A stretch of DNA of 64,000 nt from Homalodisca vitripennis (GCF_021130785.1 NC_060212.1:150564501-150628500); one strand, 5' to 3'; shown: positions 9,493-21,983, counted from the stretch's first letter. The notes: generated from the sequence alone by a model not told the origin. Translations and numbers: made by a program.

Positions 9493-12400
9493 CAGTGGTT
9501 AATTTCAGTGGGAACGCAAGGGAACGGCGTTCCCCTTACCTCCCAAGAGTGCCGGAACGCAAGGGAACGCTTTTTAAAACTACGACTTACAAGTTTTAGT
9601 TAAAAAAAATTGTTTTAGGTAGGATCTCAATATTTATGCTATGCTTTGTATGAGAGTGACTCGTAAGCAGATAGTAAGCGCCCGTACAAGCAGTTGTGAG
9701 CTGTGCTGTGATGAGTCTTGCACGGAATCAGGCAGGAGGAAGGTGACGGGCGAGTCATCCTAGTTCGCGCATGCGCGGCTGCGCCTCTCAATAACAAAGC
9801 AATACCCACCCCACCCCCTTCCTTTCTCCCTCCATTCCTTCACCGCGCCACCGCCCAGTGATCACAAGTGTGTTGATTAGTTGACTTGACCTTGGTGTGT
9901 TTCGCGTTTAAGTTACAAGTTGCATCGCATCCCATCACGCTTAAGTTCGTTTTTGAGGTGCAGCAGGTCGTTGATTGTGTTCGTGTTTATGCTTATTAGT
10001 GCTGGTGCAGCTAAATAGTTTCCTAATTGACTATGACTAGTACCAGAAAAATTGTTGATTTCTTTAAACCTAACCCTAAGAAACAAAAAGGTTATGCGAA
10101 TAATGAGAACTGCAGTTCGGAAGCATTGACTACAACTTCAATTGTTGATCAAGATAAAAAAGAAGACGCAATCGGGAGATCAATGAGGATAATTGCGGAT
10201 TTACCATTCCCCTTCGACTTCCTCGTCGGTCAAAATAGTATCCAGGTTGGTGGGTTTGGGATCTGATGCAGACGAAGCTAAGGTTAGTAATGAAAATAAT
10301 GATTTTGTTAATAGGGGTGAACAGCCAGTTTGTTGGTCTCTGAAGAACAAATTGTTGAATTTAAAGCTAAAAAATCCATGGTTAATTGTGAACAGAGAAC
10401 TAGGTTGCAACGTTTGCCGTAGTGTGAGTACTCTAGGTGCAGAGAAAACGAAGGGCCTAAAGATTAGCGAAGAGTGGGTTTTAGGAACTTTTGCCGCTTA
10501 TGGAAACAATAAAAAAAGACCAGCAATCCTCTCTTAGGAAAAAGATATTTTTTACACCGTGGGTCTCGAGCTCATTCTTTAGCTGAAAAAATACTCATTG
10601 AAGCTAAGAAAGATACAATGAAAAAGCTGTTTGCTTCTATGCATAAAGAGCAGCAGATTGTAAACTGAGCGCATTTTCCGCACGGCTTTATAAGCAAGCT
10701 AAACTAAATAGGCCATTTTTTGAGTTTGAAACTGAAATTGATCTTCAAATAATGAATGGCTTAGATATGGGGCGAATCCTAACATTCAAATGTTGCTTGC
10801 TCCAATATAATTTCATCATATTTCTGATGAAATGAAATCAGACTTGATAAATGGCCTAATCAATTCAGACTCTAAATTTTCCCTGCTTTTGGATGAAGCC
10901 ACTTCAGTTTCAAACAAAAATGCTTTGGTGGTTTATATCAGAACTGTTCTAAAGGGAATGCAAAACCCTATGACAGTGTTCTTAACACTTTTTGAGCTAA
11001 ATAGCACAACATCAGCTGGTATATTACAAGAACTTTTAAATCAGTTACAAGCATTAGGTCTAAGCTTTGAATTCATGAAAGACCATATGATTGCTCTTAA
11101 CTTGTGATGGTGCTTCCAGTGCTACTAGGCAAGAAAATCTGGCCTCCTTGCTATACAGCTTACTGAAAACGTTCCCCAACTTGTTCATTTGGCATTGTTT
11201 GAAACCATCGTTTAGAGCTTGCCGTGCACGATTCCATAGAAGAAGTAGCTGGAATCAGTCATTTTAAGATATTCATGGATAAAATTAGAAACATGTTTAG
11301 TTGTTCACCGAAAAACCGCAGGGAGTTGGCAGAAGTTGATAAAGGACTAGAGGAGCAAATGTTAAAAATCGGCCGTGTTTTAGATACTCGTTGGGTAGCC
11401 TCCAGCTTTAATGGCGGTGTGAAAGCAGTTTGGACAGATTTTAAAGCTTTGTACAATCATTTCATTGAAGCATCTGAAGACAAACAAAGGGACTCGAAGC
11501 AACGTTCAACTTACAAAGGGCTTTGTAGTACATTATCTTCTACAACTTTTGTACACAACCTGGCATTGATGTTCGATGCTCTAGAAGAGTTTATCGGATT
11601 TGTCCTTACAGCTTCAAAAATCAAGCCTCAAACCTTATCCAAGCCCACAGTGATGTAACACTGTTAATCAAAAGTGTTTGAAAAACCGAGTTGAAAACAT
11701 GGGTAGACGTTCAGTGGAAGCTAAAATTGCTATTGACGATTTGATGTTTCAAGATGTTAAACTTTGTATAAGATCCAAGATACCCAGTATTCCAGAAAAA
11801 CAGTTCTATCGGAGACTCGCTAACAACTTGACTTCAAGGTTGCTATCATCCATCTTCAAATGCGGCGCTGAACACTACACCAAAATCATGAATGACATCA
11901 AAGTGATCCACCCCATGTATTGGCCAAAAGACTTATCCATCACCTACGGAGAATGTGAGATCCAGCGAATCTGCGATAGATTTAAGATTAGCAGCTCTCA
12001 GGATATAATTAGAGACTTCAGACACTTCAAGCAGGGACTGAAGCCTATGTTAAGTGGGAGAGGAAACCTACTATTCTAGAGCAACCGCCGTCGTTTAAGA
12101 AACTGATTTCCATCATAAATAGTATTGCAGTGTCTAGTGCTGAATGTGAACGTGGGTTTTCTGCAATGAATCTAATTATGTCTCCTCTTAGATCTTCACT
12201 CTACATTAGCACTGTTTGCGATTTATTGCGGATCAGGCTCCTAGGACCTCCTGTGGCTAGATACAATCCCGAGCGACACGTCAAAATCTGGCTGGCGAAG
12301 GGACACCATTCTGCACTTGACACCAAGTCAAAACAACGAGGGCAGAAAACTTACCATGAAGACAGCATTGCATTGTGGGAACTTTTTTCCTAAATCTGTT

Positions 12401-13395
12401 TTTTAAATATCTTTTAGAATTTCAGAACATTAAGTTTTCATTAAAATAACTAGCCTATGCCTAACTTATAGTTGTGTTCTGAACTCAAGTTTCTGAGTTC
12501 TTTTTTGTACTTACAGTTAGTTTTTGTGTATTGTTGTTTTGTTTCTTTTGTAGTTTTTACTTTAAAATATTAACAAACAACTAAAACTAAGTTTACCAAC
12601 AGTCTTGGCATTACCTTACAATATTATTACTACAAATCCGTACATATTTGTTATAATAACTAATAAGCAAATAAAATAATCAACCTTAAACTTTTTAAAA
12701 CTACACTAAATTTAAAAAAATGAAACCGTGTTACTCCACTCTGTGTGTCATTTATTTTGTGTGTAATTAAACGCTTCCTTTTACTTTCCAAGAAGTTGGT
12801 TTATTTTGAATGTATTAATATTGTTTTGTACCCATAAGGTATGCAATTTTTTTTGTAAAATATGCAAAATTGTAAAAAAAGCTGTTATATTAACAAACAT
12901 CCATTTACATATTAATATGTATTATTATTACTACTGTAATGTGTATAAATAAAAACTGTGAATAAGGCTCAATTTGTTTTTATTTTACCATTCATTAAAA
13001 AATTAATATTGGCGAGCTTCATTGATTCAAACAAAATGGTCAATTGAAATCAAAACCAAATATTTCTGGGAAATTTAAAGTAGGCAACAACGTGTTAATG
13101 GAGTAGAGTAGAGTAGAGAGTAAAACTCAATAATTTAAATTCATGTTTTTATTTTCTTACATCCTAATCAAGTACCTTAAAGAAAATAAACAGCATTAAA
13201 ATATCACTTGGTATTTTATGAAAATGAATGTATTATTATGTCTGGGTGGCCTAAAAACAAAGGTTTACAGTTATAATTTTCAAAAGTTTTCCTGGGTGAG
13301 GGCCCCCCTCCTTCCTGGGGTGTATTCCATACCCACCGGTCTGAGCTTCCCGCTTTAAGAGTTCCCACACCTAAAATTTTAGAAATTAAGCACTG
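9493..13395 (+). mobile_element. hAT DNA transposon, complete ends, 3903 bp
   Basis: The left end CAGTGGTTAATTTC and the right end GAAATTAAGCACTG are inverted repeats with one mismatch in 14. Immediately outside both is the same 8-bp word GCTCTTGC (9485-9492 and 13396-13403), the size of target duplication expected for hAT elements. Inside is a broken hAT transposase gene (10027-12393). A motif GGAACGCAAGGGAACG occurs twice near the left end (about 9512 and 9553), as subterminal repeats often do. A GC-rich stretch at about 9740-9850 may hold the promoter. Downstream of the gene (12394-13390) is AT-rich non-coding sequence. The element sits inside an R1-like LINE. Confidence 0.92.
10027..12393 (+). 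pseudogene. hAT transposase (KIAA1586/ZMYM-like type), broken by frameshifts
   Basis: The start MTMTSTRKIVDFFKPNPKKQ resembles the N-termini of this transposase group. Next come a region like the TTF-type zinc finger (QPVCWSLKNKL..NPWLIVN..LGCNVC, SEEWVLGTFAAYGNNKKRP), a DUF4371-like region (10832-11107, MKSDLINGLI...FSLLLDEAT), CDGASSATR just past 11100, HCLKPSFR (11190-11220), GRVLDTRWVASSF, and a C-terminal dimerisation domain (12130-12393) with VSSAECERGFSAMN and the LLRIRLLGPP block. Acidic residues at CDGA, DTRW and ECERGFS are where the hAT catalytic residues usually lie. Frame changes near 10250, 10540-10830, 11108, 11600-11690 and 12070-12130 prevent one protein being made. Codon drift is modest, so decay is fairly recent. 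Confidence 0.85.
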
Positions 13396-13403
13396 GCTCT
13401 TGC

Positions 13404-13790
13404 CTGTCCTGCCAGTTTGGTGTAGACCCCTTTCATTTTCTCGCACACCTCCTCCACACGTTTATCAAAACTCATCCTCTGTCCTACTACCACTGCTAAG
13501 TACTTCATTTCCTTTTTGTATCGTATATATTCTCCTTCCACTAACAGCCTAGGTGGTCTTACCAACTTTCCTTTCAACATCACTGTCACTGTCTTTGCTT
13601 TTGAAAACTTCAGCTTCCTTTGTTGTCCCCATTATATTACCTTTTCTACGGCCCTACTACCTCTATCAGCCAACTGTTGTGTACTCTGTCCTCTGACTAT
13701 CAGCAGTGCGTCGTCAGCATATGCAGTGATTGTTACTCCTTCCATTGTTTGTTACACCAAGGAGCTCTTACCTTTTACGATTCAATTAAT
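13404..13790 (-). pseudogene. R1-like LINE reverse transcriptase fragment with YADD motif (5' half)
   Basis: On the - strand, GVTITAYADDALLIVRG gives the RT catalytic YADD motif (codons at 13710-13721). It is followed by a WGQQRKLKFSKAKTVTVMLK segment and then LVEGEYIRYKKEMKYLAVVV and VYTKLAGQARA, a typical post-catalytic LINE region. There is an in-frame stop in the middle. The frame then continues at 9484 on the far side of the hAT insertion. The 5' side fades near 13790, so the RT fingers and endonuclease are missing. Confidence 0.75.
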
Positions 13791-13889
13791 TTGTATTTGT
13801 CGGTTTTTTCACAACATAGATAATTACAATTTGTCTACGTCAAATTTTGTATATGCAAAGTCATTTTAAATTATATACAACATAACATG

Positions 13890-14240
13890 TGTTTACATAT
13901 GAAATGTGTGAGATTAGAACTTGGGACCTTATGATTCTGGGGCATCCTCTATTTTTGCAGCTGCAATAAAATTATTTTAAACAAATCCTTTAAGACCGAA
14001 TTAGTGGGCAATCCATTTGAAATACATTTCTACAGTTAGCTGTCTGTCCCACTAAACATTTGAAACACCCTGTATAAACTCTAACTGTATCGGAAAGAAT
14101 GGAAATAATGGCAAAAACCAAAACACTTCTTAGCGTTCTCAATATGTATTCCAACAATATTACAGAAATTAATAATCTTGGGTGATAGTTATGTTTATTG
14201 AATAATCTACTACCTGAATTTTTGTCGTCCATCCCAATAT
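13890..14240. repeat. Dispersed repeat, copy 1, with a TACAGGGTGTTTCAAA-like word
   Basis: Blocks such as AAATCCTTTAAGACCGAATT, GTTAGCTGTCTGTCCCACTA and AACATTTGAAACACCCTGTA match diverged blocks of copy 2 at 14620-14960 in the same order. Read on the - strand, the last block is TACAGGGTGTTTCAAATG, a word I associate with ends of arthropod mobile elements. The element class is unknown. Confidence 0.45.
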
Positions 14241-14619
14241 TGTTAGAATTTTATTTTTAAGATTTCAATGACGATAATACATGGATTTTGTATTCTCGGA
14301 GTAACACTGCTACTTCAGACAGTGAGTGACTCCAAGACATTCGCTATTAAAGGACGTACATTTGTCTCGAGAGCTTTCTTAGAACCCTTAAAATATATTT
14401 GCGTACTTGTTTCATAAATTGGACAATTTTACCTTCCTATACAACTATATAAAATTTGGCGGACAACCATGGAAACAAAACTTTTCGAATTATTTAGCTT
14501 ACGAGTATAAAACTAGGATTTGCGCAAGTTAAAATATAAGTGTGCTCTTCACAGGACACTTGGAAAAATATTTTGAGATTTTCGCAATGATTATACAAAT
14601 GGTATATGCAAAAATAGGT

Positions 14620-14960
14620 TACATGATTTTTAGATAACATGAATGTGTTTTCATTTGAAATTATGATTCAAACATGGAACCTTCTGTTTTGAAATTATTT
14701 AAATCAAATTCTTTAGGGCCGATTCAGTAGGAAATTCGTTTGAACTGAATCTCTTTACCTACTTAGTTAGCTATTTAACCGCTAAACATCTGAGACGGAT
14801 GGTCTAAAACACTCAGTACGTTTACCGTGCATGTTTACCTAGATAAATGTTCAGTAGTTGGTGGTCCTCTTTTGTAAAAGAATTTGTTTTTTCACTTTCC
14901 CATCACAACTATATAATAAACACGGGAATGGAAGACACAATCACGTATAACCGACACTAC
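14620..14960. repeat. Dispersed repeat, copy 2 (diverged)
   Basis: Matching blocks to 13890-14240 are CATTTGAAATTATGATTCAA, AAATTCTTTAGGGCCGATTC, GTTAGCTATTTAACCGCTAA and ACATCTGAGACGGATGG. Order and spacing are similar, so this is a diverged direct copy rather than chance. Confidence 0.4.
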
Positions 14961-15741
14961 TGTAGTTCCTACGGAGCTTTCGATATCCTACCAGGATAAA
15001 ATTAAATGTATCCACCCATTTTCTTTGCTTCGAACTTAAATTTTATATTCTATAGATTTAGATATCTAGGTCATAAAGTTAATTGATTGAAAGAGTTTTT
15101 AGAATAAAACGTAGTTGTTAAAAGTTACAATTTTTTATTTTTTGTGAATATAGTTTATTCAAAAATGTTATTGCAATATTTCAAAACGAACGTAATTATT
15201 TTTAAACTACTGTTGCCGATTAGAATTTTACGAATTATTCATAGTGGAAGATCAATTTCTTGTGATACGTTTCATTACTCAGGGATCGTGGAGATTCTAT
15301 TTTGAAAGTTAGTTAAAATCCATATGGAGTCAGACCTCTGTCAAACCAAAAAAAGAAATAACCCTACGTTTGTTAGATCATCTGGCTAGCTAAAAAGTCA
15401 CTAGAATGTATATACAATGTCTGAGGTGTTCTTTTCTTTGTGAAACCTTCCACTGCTACAACAGAAAAGAGCAAGAGTGGTTTGAGACAGGATAAGGTGC
15501 TGTGTGTAGTTTCCTAATGAGTGGATCGTGAGACTTTATCGTCTTTTTTTAATTTATTTGATAGCTAAATTGGTTTACATAAACTTATGCTGTTTTATTA
15601 TTTTTTCCATAACTGCAATACTAGTTAAGTGACATTTTATTAGTCTCAACTACTGAATAGACATTATTTATTGCAATCTATTTTTTAAACGATTATTATA
15701 AATAATGACAATTACTTGTAATGCATCCGTCGAATGTAGTT

Positions 15742-15945
15742 GGCTGAGCTTTAGCGAAACCTTCACTCGTGGGGATGGAAAAATTTCGTTTCTGTCTGTC
15801 TGTCTGTTTGTGTCCGATATCTCTAAAACGAACTAACCAATAGACTCCAACTTATGCATGAAGATTCATTACTATATAAGGAAAATGTGTTCGTTTACTC
15901 CATCGGATTTAGCTGAGCTTTAGTGAATATTTTTAAACTGGTCTT
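15742..15945 (+). repeat. Dispersed repeat family A (GCTGAGCTTTAGCGAA head, TCTGTCTG tract)
   Basis: The order is GCTGAGCTTTAGCGAAACC, CACTCGTGGGGATGGAAAA, a TCTGTCTGTCTG tract, a GATATCTCTAAAACGAA block, then GGTCTTATGGTTAAACATGA. The same order recurs at 34886-35110, and its first part at 48575-48690 and 25297-25380. The heads are similar and the tails vary. No coding capacity and no class assignment. Confidence 0.6.
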
Positions 15946-16103
15946 ATGGTTAAACATGATGACTACAAGAAAATATCAGAAGAAGAAAGTTTGTAAACAA
16001 ACTCTTTTTTTACAATTTTTTTCTCATTTAAGCCTCAGCGTCAGCTATGCCGGCTTCGAAGTGCACTGGTTTTTCTTATTAAAGTACAAAGTACATGATT
16101 GGA

Positions 16104-16173
16104 CCTCCCCGAGATTTGAACCCGTGATCTCTCGGTTAGAGAGCCGAGACTATAACCATTAGTCTACGGAGGA
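16104..16173 (-). pseudogene. tRNA-like sequence (tRNA pseudogene or tRNA-SINE head)
   Basis: On the - strand the order is acceptor-like TCCTCCG, TA, a perfect 4-bp D stem GACT/AGTC, an anticodon-arm-like hairpin TCGG..CCGA, a T arm with GGGTTCAAATC (a good RNA polymerase III B box), then GGGAGG pairing with most of the acceptor. The loop CTCTCTAA has 8 nt rather than 7, and the anticodon would be CTC-like (Glu). The extra base argues for a pseudogene or SINE promoter rather than a working tRNA. Confidence 0.5.
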
Positions 16174-16859
16174 GGACTGTAAACATACTCAATACACCCG
16201 TAAGAGTGACATATTCCAAACATGTGAAATATTAACACATGGAACTTAACTATCCCAACACATACATCATTTTATCGTGAAGACTACTACCAGAGTTTAT
16301 ACCCTTCCGTCCAAATTTTGTTAGAATTGTATTTTTTGGCGTTTTAATAACGATAATATATGCATACGCACGCACGCACACTCGCAAGAATGTAAACAAA
16401 TATGATGAATACAGTAAATGAACAACAATGAATAAAGATAAATATTCTCTAAATGTCTTACGAACAATCTTTTCACGTATTCATCTACTAAGTAATAAGT
16501 ATACAGCATATAATAAATACACTGAACACTTTCTATCCAGTAAACTTTGACAATAAGAAAAATATGTTCTATTTAGTTCATAAAATTGAGGTCATTACTG
16601 GAAGAAAATGGACTACAACTAAACAAAAGGTTTAGCTCGATAATGCTACAAATCATTGTGCAGAACTATATTTTCCGCAATAGCTTACAATGATATCGGC
16701 ACGAAAATACAGTCACAAACGTGTGCCATATAACCCTTATTTGGGTGGTATTTATTTTAAATTCAAAGCTTGTATCTCTTAATATTGTATAGTTTGAGAT
16801 TTTTCTTACGGAAAAGTGTTTAAAAAAACGTGTACTCAGAATTTATCAATCTCTGAGCA
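16174..16859. other. No gene recognised
   Basis: AT-rich spacer with a short ACGCACGCAC run near 16366. Nothing else was supported. Confidence 0.4.
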
Positions 16860-17461
16860 CGATTCTTAGAATATCATCCTCGACCTTTTTCCGCTTCCGA
16901 CATGGTTGAACAAAGTCCTCTTTACCAAAACCTTAACATCCTCCCTATACAACATTTGTTCACTTTTAAAACATTACGACTTTTTTATTGCAGAAGTGGC
17001 AACAGAGGGTTCTCAAGGAGCCACTATAATATGCGTAGTAATAAACTCAGACTATTCATGTTACCAAAAGTAAACAAGTTTATAATAAAACAATCATTCT
17101 TATATCTGGGACCGAAGTATTTTAACAAGTTGCCTACTGAAATTAAAGAAATAGAAAATATAAACCTTTTTTGTAAAAAACTAAAAATATGGCTTTTAGA
17201 TAAAAAAGAACTTACTTGTTTACAGGAAAATATTTGTTAAAATTATACGTATGATTAAAATTTTACGTATGATTAATTAAGTATTATAGTATTATTAGAG
17301 TATTGTATCTGTTTGCCTTTGTATTTGTATTAAATATTAAACTGTGTACTTTTATATATAAAATCAAATAACTCTGTAATCGTAGTTTTAAACGGTGTAT
17401 CCATTGCAAACAAGTCTAGGCTCATTGTAAAAAATTGTAACTGTCTTATCTTATCTTATAT
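16860..17461 (+). pseudogene. LINE 3' end fragment (CR1/Jockey-type C-terminus and tail)
   Basis: The frame at 16902-17240 encodes a typical post-RT C-terminus: PLYQNLNILPIQHLFTFKTL, a NMRSNKLRLFMLPK block and SFLYLGPKYFNKLPTEIKEI followed by LFCKKLKIWLL, ending in a stop. Such blocks close the ORF2 of CR1/Jockey-group LINEs. About 220 bp of AT-rich 3' UTR follow, ending in short tandem CTTAT repeats (about 17440-17461), a usual tail for these elements. The element is heavily 5'-truncated. It is not the same family as the 26-32 kb LINE. Confidence 0.65.
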
Positions 17462-18160
17462 TATGTATTGTTCGCCTCCCCCACATCAAGACACGCCACA
17501 AACACTGCAAAGCTGCACGTCAACCTTAATTGTACAGTATACTGAACTGAACTCAAATATGTTATATTTATTATGTATTGAAAATTTGTTAACTAGCCAC
17601 AATTACTGGTAACATTGGTTAGTATTATTCCATTATTGCAATGTCTTGTAAATTTGAATTATTGTGGAATAAACTTCATTATATTCATTATATCATTAAG
17701 TCAAACTTCGCTCTCAGAGGCTTGTCACGTCTGATGAAACTCACTTAGAACTACTTCTAACTCGGGAAAACATTAACAATGGGAAAGTGTTTAACACTGT
17801 CATACACCGGCACGACATCTAAAAGGATATTCTTTTAACGCATTGTTAATAACATAAACATAACGGAATTATACCGTAGTATAGGGGGTTTTTAAACTAG
17901 TTAAAATATGTTTTTAGCCTTGTTATATATCGATCGCACTATGTCCTCACGAATGTTTCTGATTTTTCAATGTATTCTTCTAAATTTCCAGTGTATCATT
18001 GAACAATTTCCAAATACGACACAATAGTCCCAATTACTTTATTTTACAACAAGTACTTGCCTGTTCTCGATACGTCCACCCTTTGCATTGTGCCAGGTTT
18101 TAAACCAATACCAAATTGTTTAGTCACCAACACATCACAATATAAAAATTGTTTATTTAA
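17462..18160. other. No gene recognised
   Basis: AT-rich spacer between two LINE tails. No feature was supported. Confidence 0.4.
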
Positions 18161-18163
18161 AAT

Positions 18164-18557
18164 ATGACGGTGGAAGTGAGTTGTTATAGAATTCTTTTAC
18201 TCTCGTTATTCCATCAGCGGTTAATATTCCTAATAAGTGTTTCGCCGGAGACTCTTATAGAAGAGATGTTGTCCAGTCCCGAATCGTGGAGCGCTGTCGC
18301 TGCGTTCTGCAAGAGGGTGCTAATGCAAAAAAGAAGAGAGCAGCTATAAAGCACCAGAATAGCTCATGCCGGTGGATTTTAGAATGAAGTAATGCCCATT
18401 GGGCGAACGATGGCACCTTCTTGAAGTAGTTGCAGAGATGCGTTCCCGAGAGGGTTTCCAATGCCTGGACCGGTAGGTTTTTAGTGGGTGAGAGTCCCAC
18501 ACACCAGGGCGAACATCTGTCCCTGACGGTGCATAATGCATTTTCCTATCGTAAAAA
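18164..18557 (+). pseudogene. R1-like LINE 3' end fragment
   Basis: The frame at 18164-18349 ends with SPETLIEEMLSSPESWSAVA followed by FCKRVLMQKRREQL and a stop. This matches the last residues typical of R1-like LINE proteins (an EEML-x-S...W-x-AV pattern then a basic tail). A ~200-bp GC-richer 3' UTR follows with GGTTTTTAGTGGGTGAGAGT and CCCACACACC, ending in an A-run at about 18553. It is strongly 5'-truncated and may be related to the family at 8883-13790. Confidence 0.55.
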
Positions 18558-20555
18558 AAAATATTCCTAATAACATAAATTATTTGTTTCAGATTTTTCA
18601 CTTTTTTCTCAAGTTTTATAATTTTAACTTGACTTTTGTTTGATCTCTACTACTGATTTACCAAATATTGTGCATGATAAGGATATTTAAAACCATAAAT
18701 AGAGACATAAATAATGTGAAATACTGCGTATAACACTACTATCATTGCTATTGGTAAAACAAACTAATTTTACAAATAGGTGAGGCACGAGTCTACACTA
18801 TAGGAATGTATTTGTTACTCAATATGTGGCTCATTTCCAGTATTGTTCTCCGTTGTCTTGCCGTGAAATCTGTCTGATTACTGTGGAGAACACGCTACGT
18901 GTGTAAAGATCTACTTCTATTTTTATATACAATCTGCCTTATTTCTCTTCTGGATTTTTATCATTCCAGTTGTACACATTCAGTAGTAAACATATTTCAT
19001 TCACACGTGTGTGCTCGTTGAAAAATGTAAAATGCAGTTGTGAAAATTGCAAAGTGTAAATTGCACATGCGTGTAAAAACGCACAATGTTACTGACAAAT
19101 GCGTTAATATGTAGTTATTTTATTCCTTTTAGAGGATTCATAAATCTAAGAACTGTTGTACATATCACCATATTTATTAACTTTATTTCGATACATAAAG
19201 TGATTTCCATACTGGCGCGTATGATTTATATTTAATTTAACATTGAACGAAGATTTCGTTTTAATTTTAAATACTGGAAAAATATTTAGCATTTGTTTTT
19301 GAGTTTAGATTCAGTTTTTTATTTAGTAATAAACAAAGGATATTATTGCTTATTTAAATTACCCATACAATATTTTTATTAATTAAAATTAAACCTACTT
19401 GGAAGAGACTCCATCGTCAGTCTGCACTTCTACTTACTTTCTGATATATACTTGATATTCTTAAATTTCCTTACCAAACAAGGATTTTCGTACATTTTCT
19501 TTCTAGTCACTATTTTTATATCCCTTGATTTCATCCTAGGTGTTGTTAGCTCTTGGCAGATCAAAACCCGACTTTGCAATAACTCGAAATACTTAGTTTA
19601 GATTGGTAATTTGGTACCAGTTCACTCAAACACATCACTGTAAGAATTTTGATCTGTCTTTAAACCTGAGTGGGATTTTGTATATTTGTCCTTATCAAGT
19701 ATCCGCTACCAACAACAACATCAACATTAAATGACACATCAACATTAAATGACACATCACATTAAACATTCAACACACACAACACGCATTAAACACAACA
19801 ACACATTAAACACACACACACGCGCGCATTTGAACATTAAATGTTCAATCTTACTTTCATATATCTAGTCACTCTATACCTACTTAACATAACTTACAAC
19901 AGTGTTTTTCTGTATTACATTTAGTATATCAGTATTTCCTCTTTAATTTATATTATTTATAATTTAAGGGCTTGCTTTAAAGCATTATTATGTATGTCTT
20001 TTCTAATTTCACTGCAATATGTATAAGATTCATCATTTCAGTTTCTATTATTTTGTTATTACTTTTATAAGGCTGATACATACACTTCGGAGTTAATATA
20101 TTTACGATATATGCTGTTTAATAATAACAATATTTTATACATGTCAATGTGAATGTTTGTTTAAATGGTATACACTTTATTTTACTAACATAAATTAACA
20201 AAATTGCATTTTTGGCAAACGTTGTTTATTTAAAATTAGCAGTTACCCACGTCTTTGCACCCGAGTCCTTATTGAATAATAGGTACGTCATTAGCACATC
20301 CATTTGAAATGGCATAATGCACATTCCTGAAATCCATAAGATATTTCATCACCCCATCTACACCCGTCGGATTCCCCCTGACTCGTCGGTCACACTCCGA
20401 GTGACGGGTGTGTATTTCACAATAATTGAACTTTAAGTTCGAAGAGCAATGTCTTAGGACTATGAATATGGAGAGTAAAGAAGTTTTTATGAGTACCAGA
20501 GTTTTTATGAATATCACCAAAAAATAATTTAACACATGAACTATTATAGACCAAT
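18558..20555. other. No gene recognised; short simple repeats
   Basis: AT-rich spacer. A stretch at about 19725-19835 has a simple CA-rich repeat pattern (ACATCAACATTAAATGAC repeated, then ACACAC). Nothing else was supported. Confidence 0.45.
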
Positions 20556-20559
20556 AACT

Positions 20560-21450
20560 CAGGTCTAAAAAATGTCTTTTTCAGTAAAAAAGATTACTTA
20601 TGGCCATTGTAATCTACTTCAGTCTAAGATATTTACGGTGCCGTAGAAGATAATTGTTTGGAATTGATATTAATGTAATACTCTAAAAGCGATACAAATG
20701 GTTATCCTGCTTAAGAAAGTACTTATAGTTGGTCTTAAAATTCTACTTAGGCCTTCTGCCTACAGCCATTATAATATACTTCCTGTGTAAGGTATTTCCT
20801 TTGCCGTTAGTTTGTTCAGAGGAAAAACACATGTGCTTTTGCTTTCACCTATCTAAAACAGCGGAAACTTAAAAAAAAAATATGGTTATTCTAGGGGTTG
20901 GAACCTTTTTCTTGCGGGCTCTTCACAAACAGTCTGTACTTTGTCTGATAAGAGTATAAGGCACAGGTATTTCGAATTTCTTCGTCCTAGGCCATCGGTA
21001 AGTTGAAAACAAAAATGAAGTTTTTCTTAAAATTACAGGCCTATTTCCTTCCTGTGGGTGGTTGAATATGAAAAATGTTTATATTGATTGTTGAGAGCAT
21101 GACGTACGTGAATTTCATCATTCTGCCCATCAGGAACTTGAAAAACACACATATAGTTCTGTAGGGGTTGTAATCAAATTTCAATCCTTATGAGTAGTTG
21201 ATTTTCTTGAAAGATATTATTTGCCTTTCACACATGTAAAAACCCTAAGAGTTTAAAAACAAAATATAGTTCTTCTAGAATTTATAACTGCATTTTAACC
21301 CCTATGGATGTTTAATCTTAATTAAAATGCTTTAGTTAAACTCTTTATGCCATGAAGCACACGTGTACCAAATTTCAGCTTTCTGTGATATCGGAAAGCT
21401 GGAGAACTAGTGATGAGTAAGTGAGGGTTTTGCCTTTTTTATATAGAGAT
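20560..21450 (+). repeat. Dispersed repeat with internal degenerate ~115-135 bp units
   Basis: At least four degenerate units can be aligned, starting near 20868, 20996, 21131 and 21246. Each has a pattern like (A)GGAACTTGAAAA..ATAGTTCTTCTAGGGGTTGTAA and then a T-rich block with CCTATGGGTGGTTGA. The right end reads TTCAGCTTTCTGTGATATCG, then GATGAGTAAGTGAGGGTTTT and TATATAGAGA, a likely element terminus. No coding capacity. Confidence 0.5.
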
Positions 21451-21909
21451 GTCTGTTTATAAATTAAATAGCGTCATTTTCAAATTGCAAATTCTTTTAT
21501 TGGCAAAGTATTTCCTGCATAATTTAATCCGATATTAAAAATAGCCGAAAAGAGGATGGCGGTGACATTAATACTGGCGCCCGAAATAATCTTTTTCCTT
21601 TTTCGCGCCAATGAATGGATTAATTACGTGTCAACAGAAGGAGGGCAGGACACTGTTGACAGTTCCTAACAGCTGTTCCATCCTGGTAGCAATTTGTGGC
21701 TCTTGTCGGAACGTGTTTTGCTCTGGTGATCACCACGGCTCCTTCTTTAATGATAACCCGCCATGTTGTTGGTATGTTAACATACGTACTTTTATCTGTT
21801 TATCTTTTTTATGTTAATGTGTCTTACTATATATTACACAAAATTAACAGTATTATGAAAATTGCCTATAATGTCCTACTTTCCTCTTCAGATACCCAAA
21901 ATGTTATGG

Positions 21910-21912
<3 letters not shown>

Positions 21913-21980
<68 letters not shown>
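21913..21980. repeat. (TA)n microsatellite
   Basis: About 34 uninterrupted TA dinucleotides. Confidence 0.97.

Positions 21981-21983
<3 letters not shown>

Larger units (their letters stand above)
13801..15735. other. No gene recognised; contains a diverged duplication
   Basis: The stretch is AT-rich without a coding signal. It contains two diverged direct copies of one repeat, listed separately at 13890-14240 and 14620-14960. Confidence 0.5.

Noticed and set aside
16104..16173. Functional tRNA-Glu gene
   Set aside because: The anticodon loop appears to have 8 nt and the acceptor has end mismatches, so a pseudogene or SINE head is more likely.
21696..21983. 95-codon frame ending in a Tyr-Ile run
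   Set aside because: The end is the translated TA microsatellite and the rest has no family features. A TM1-TM2 receptor exon was considered here, but no matching residues were found.
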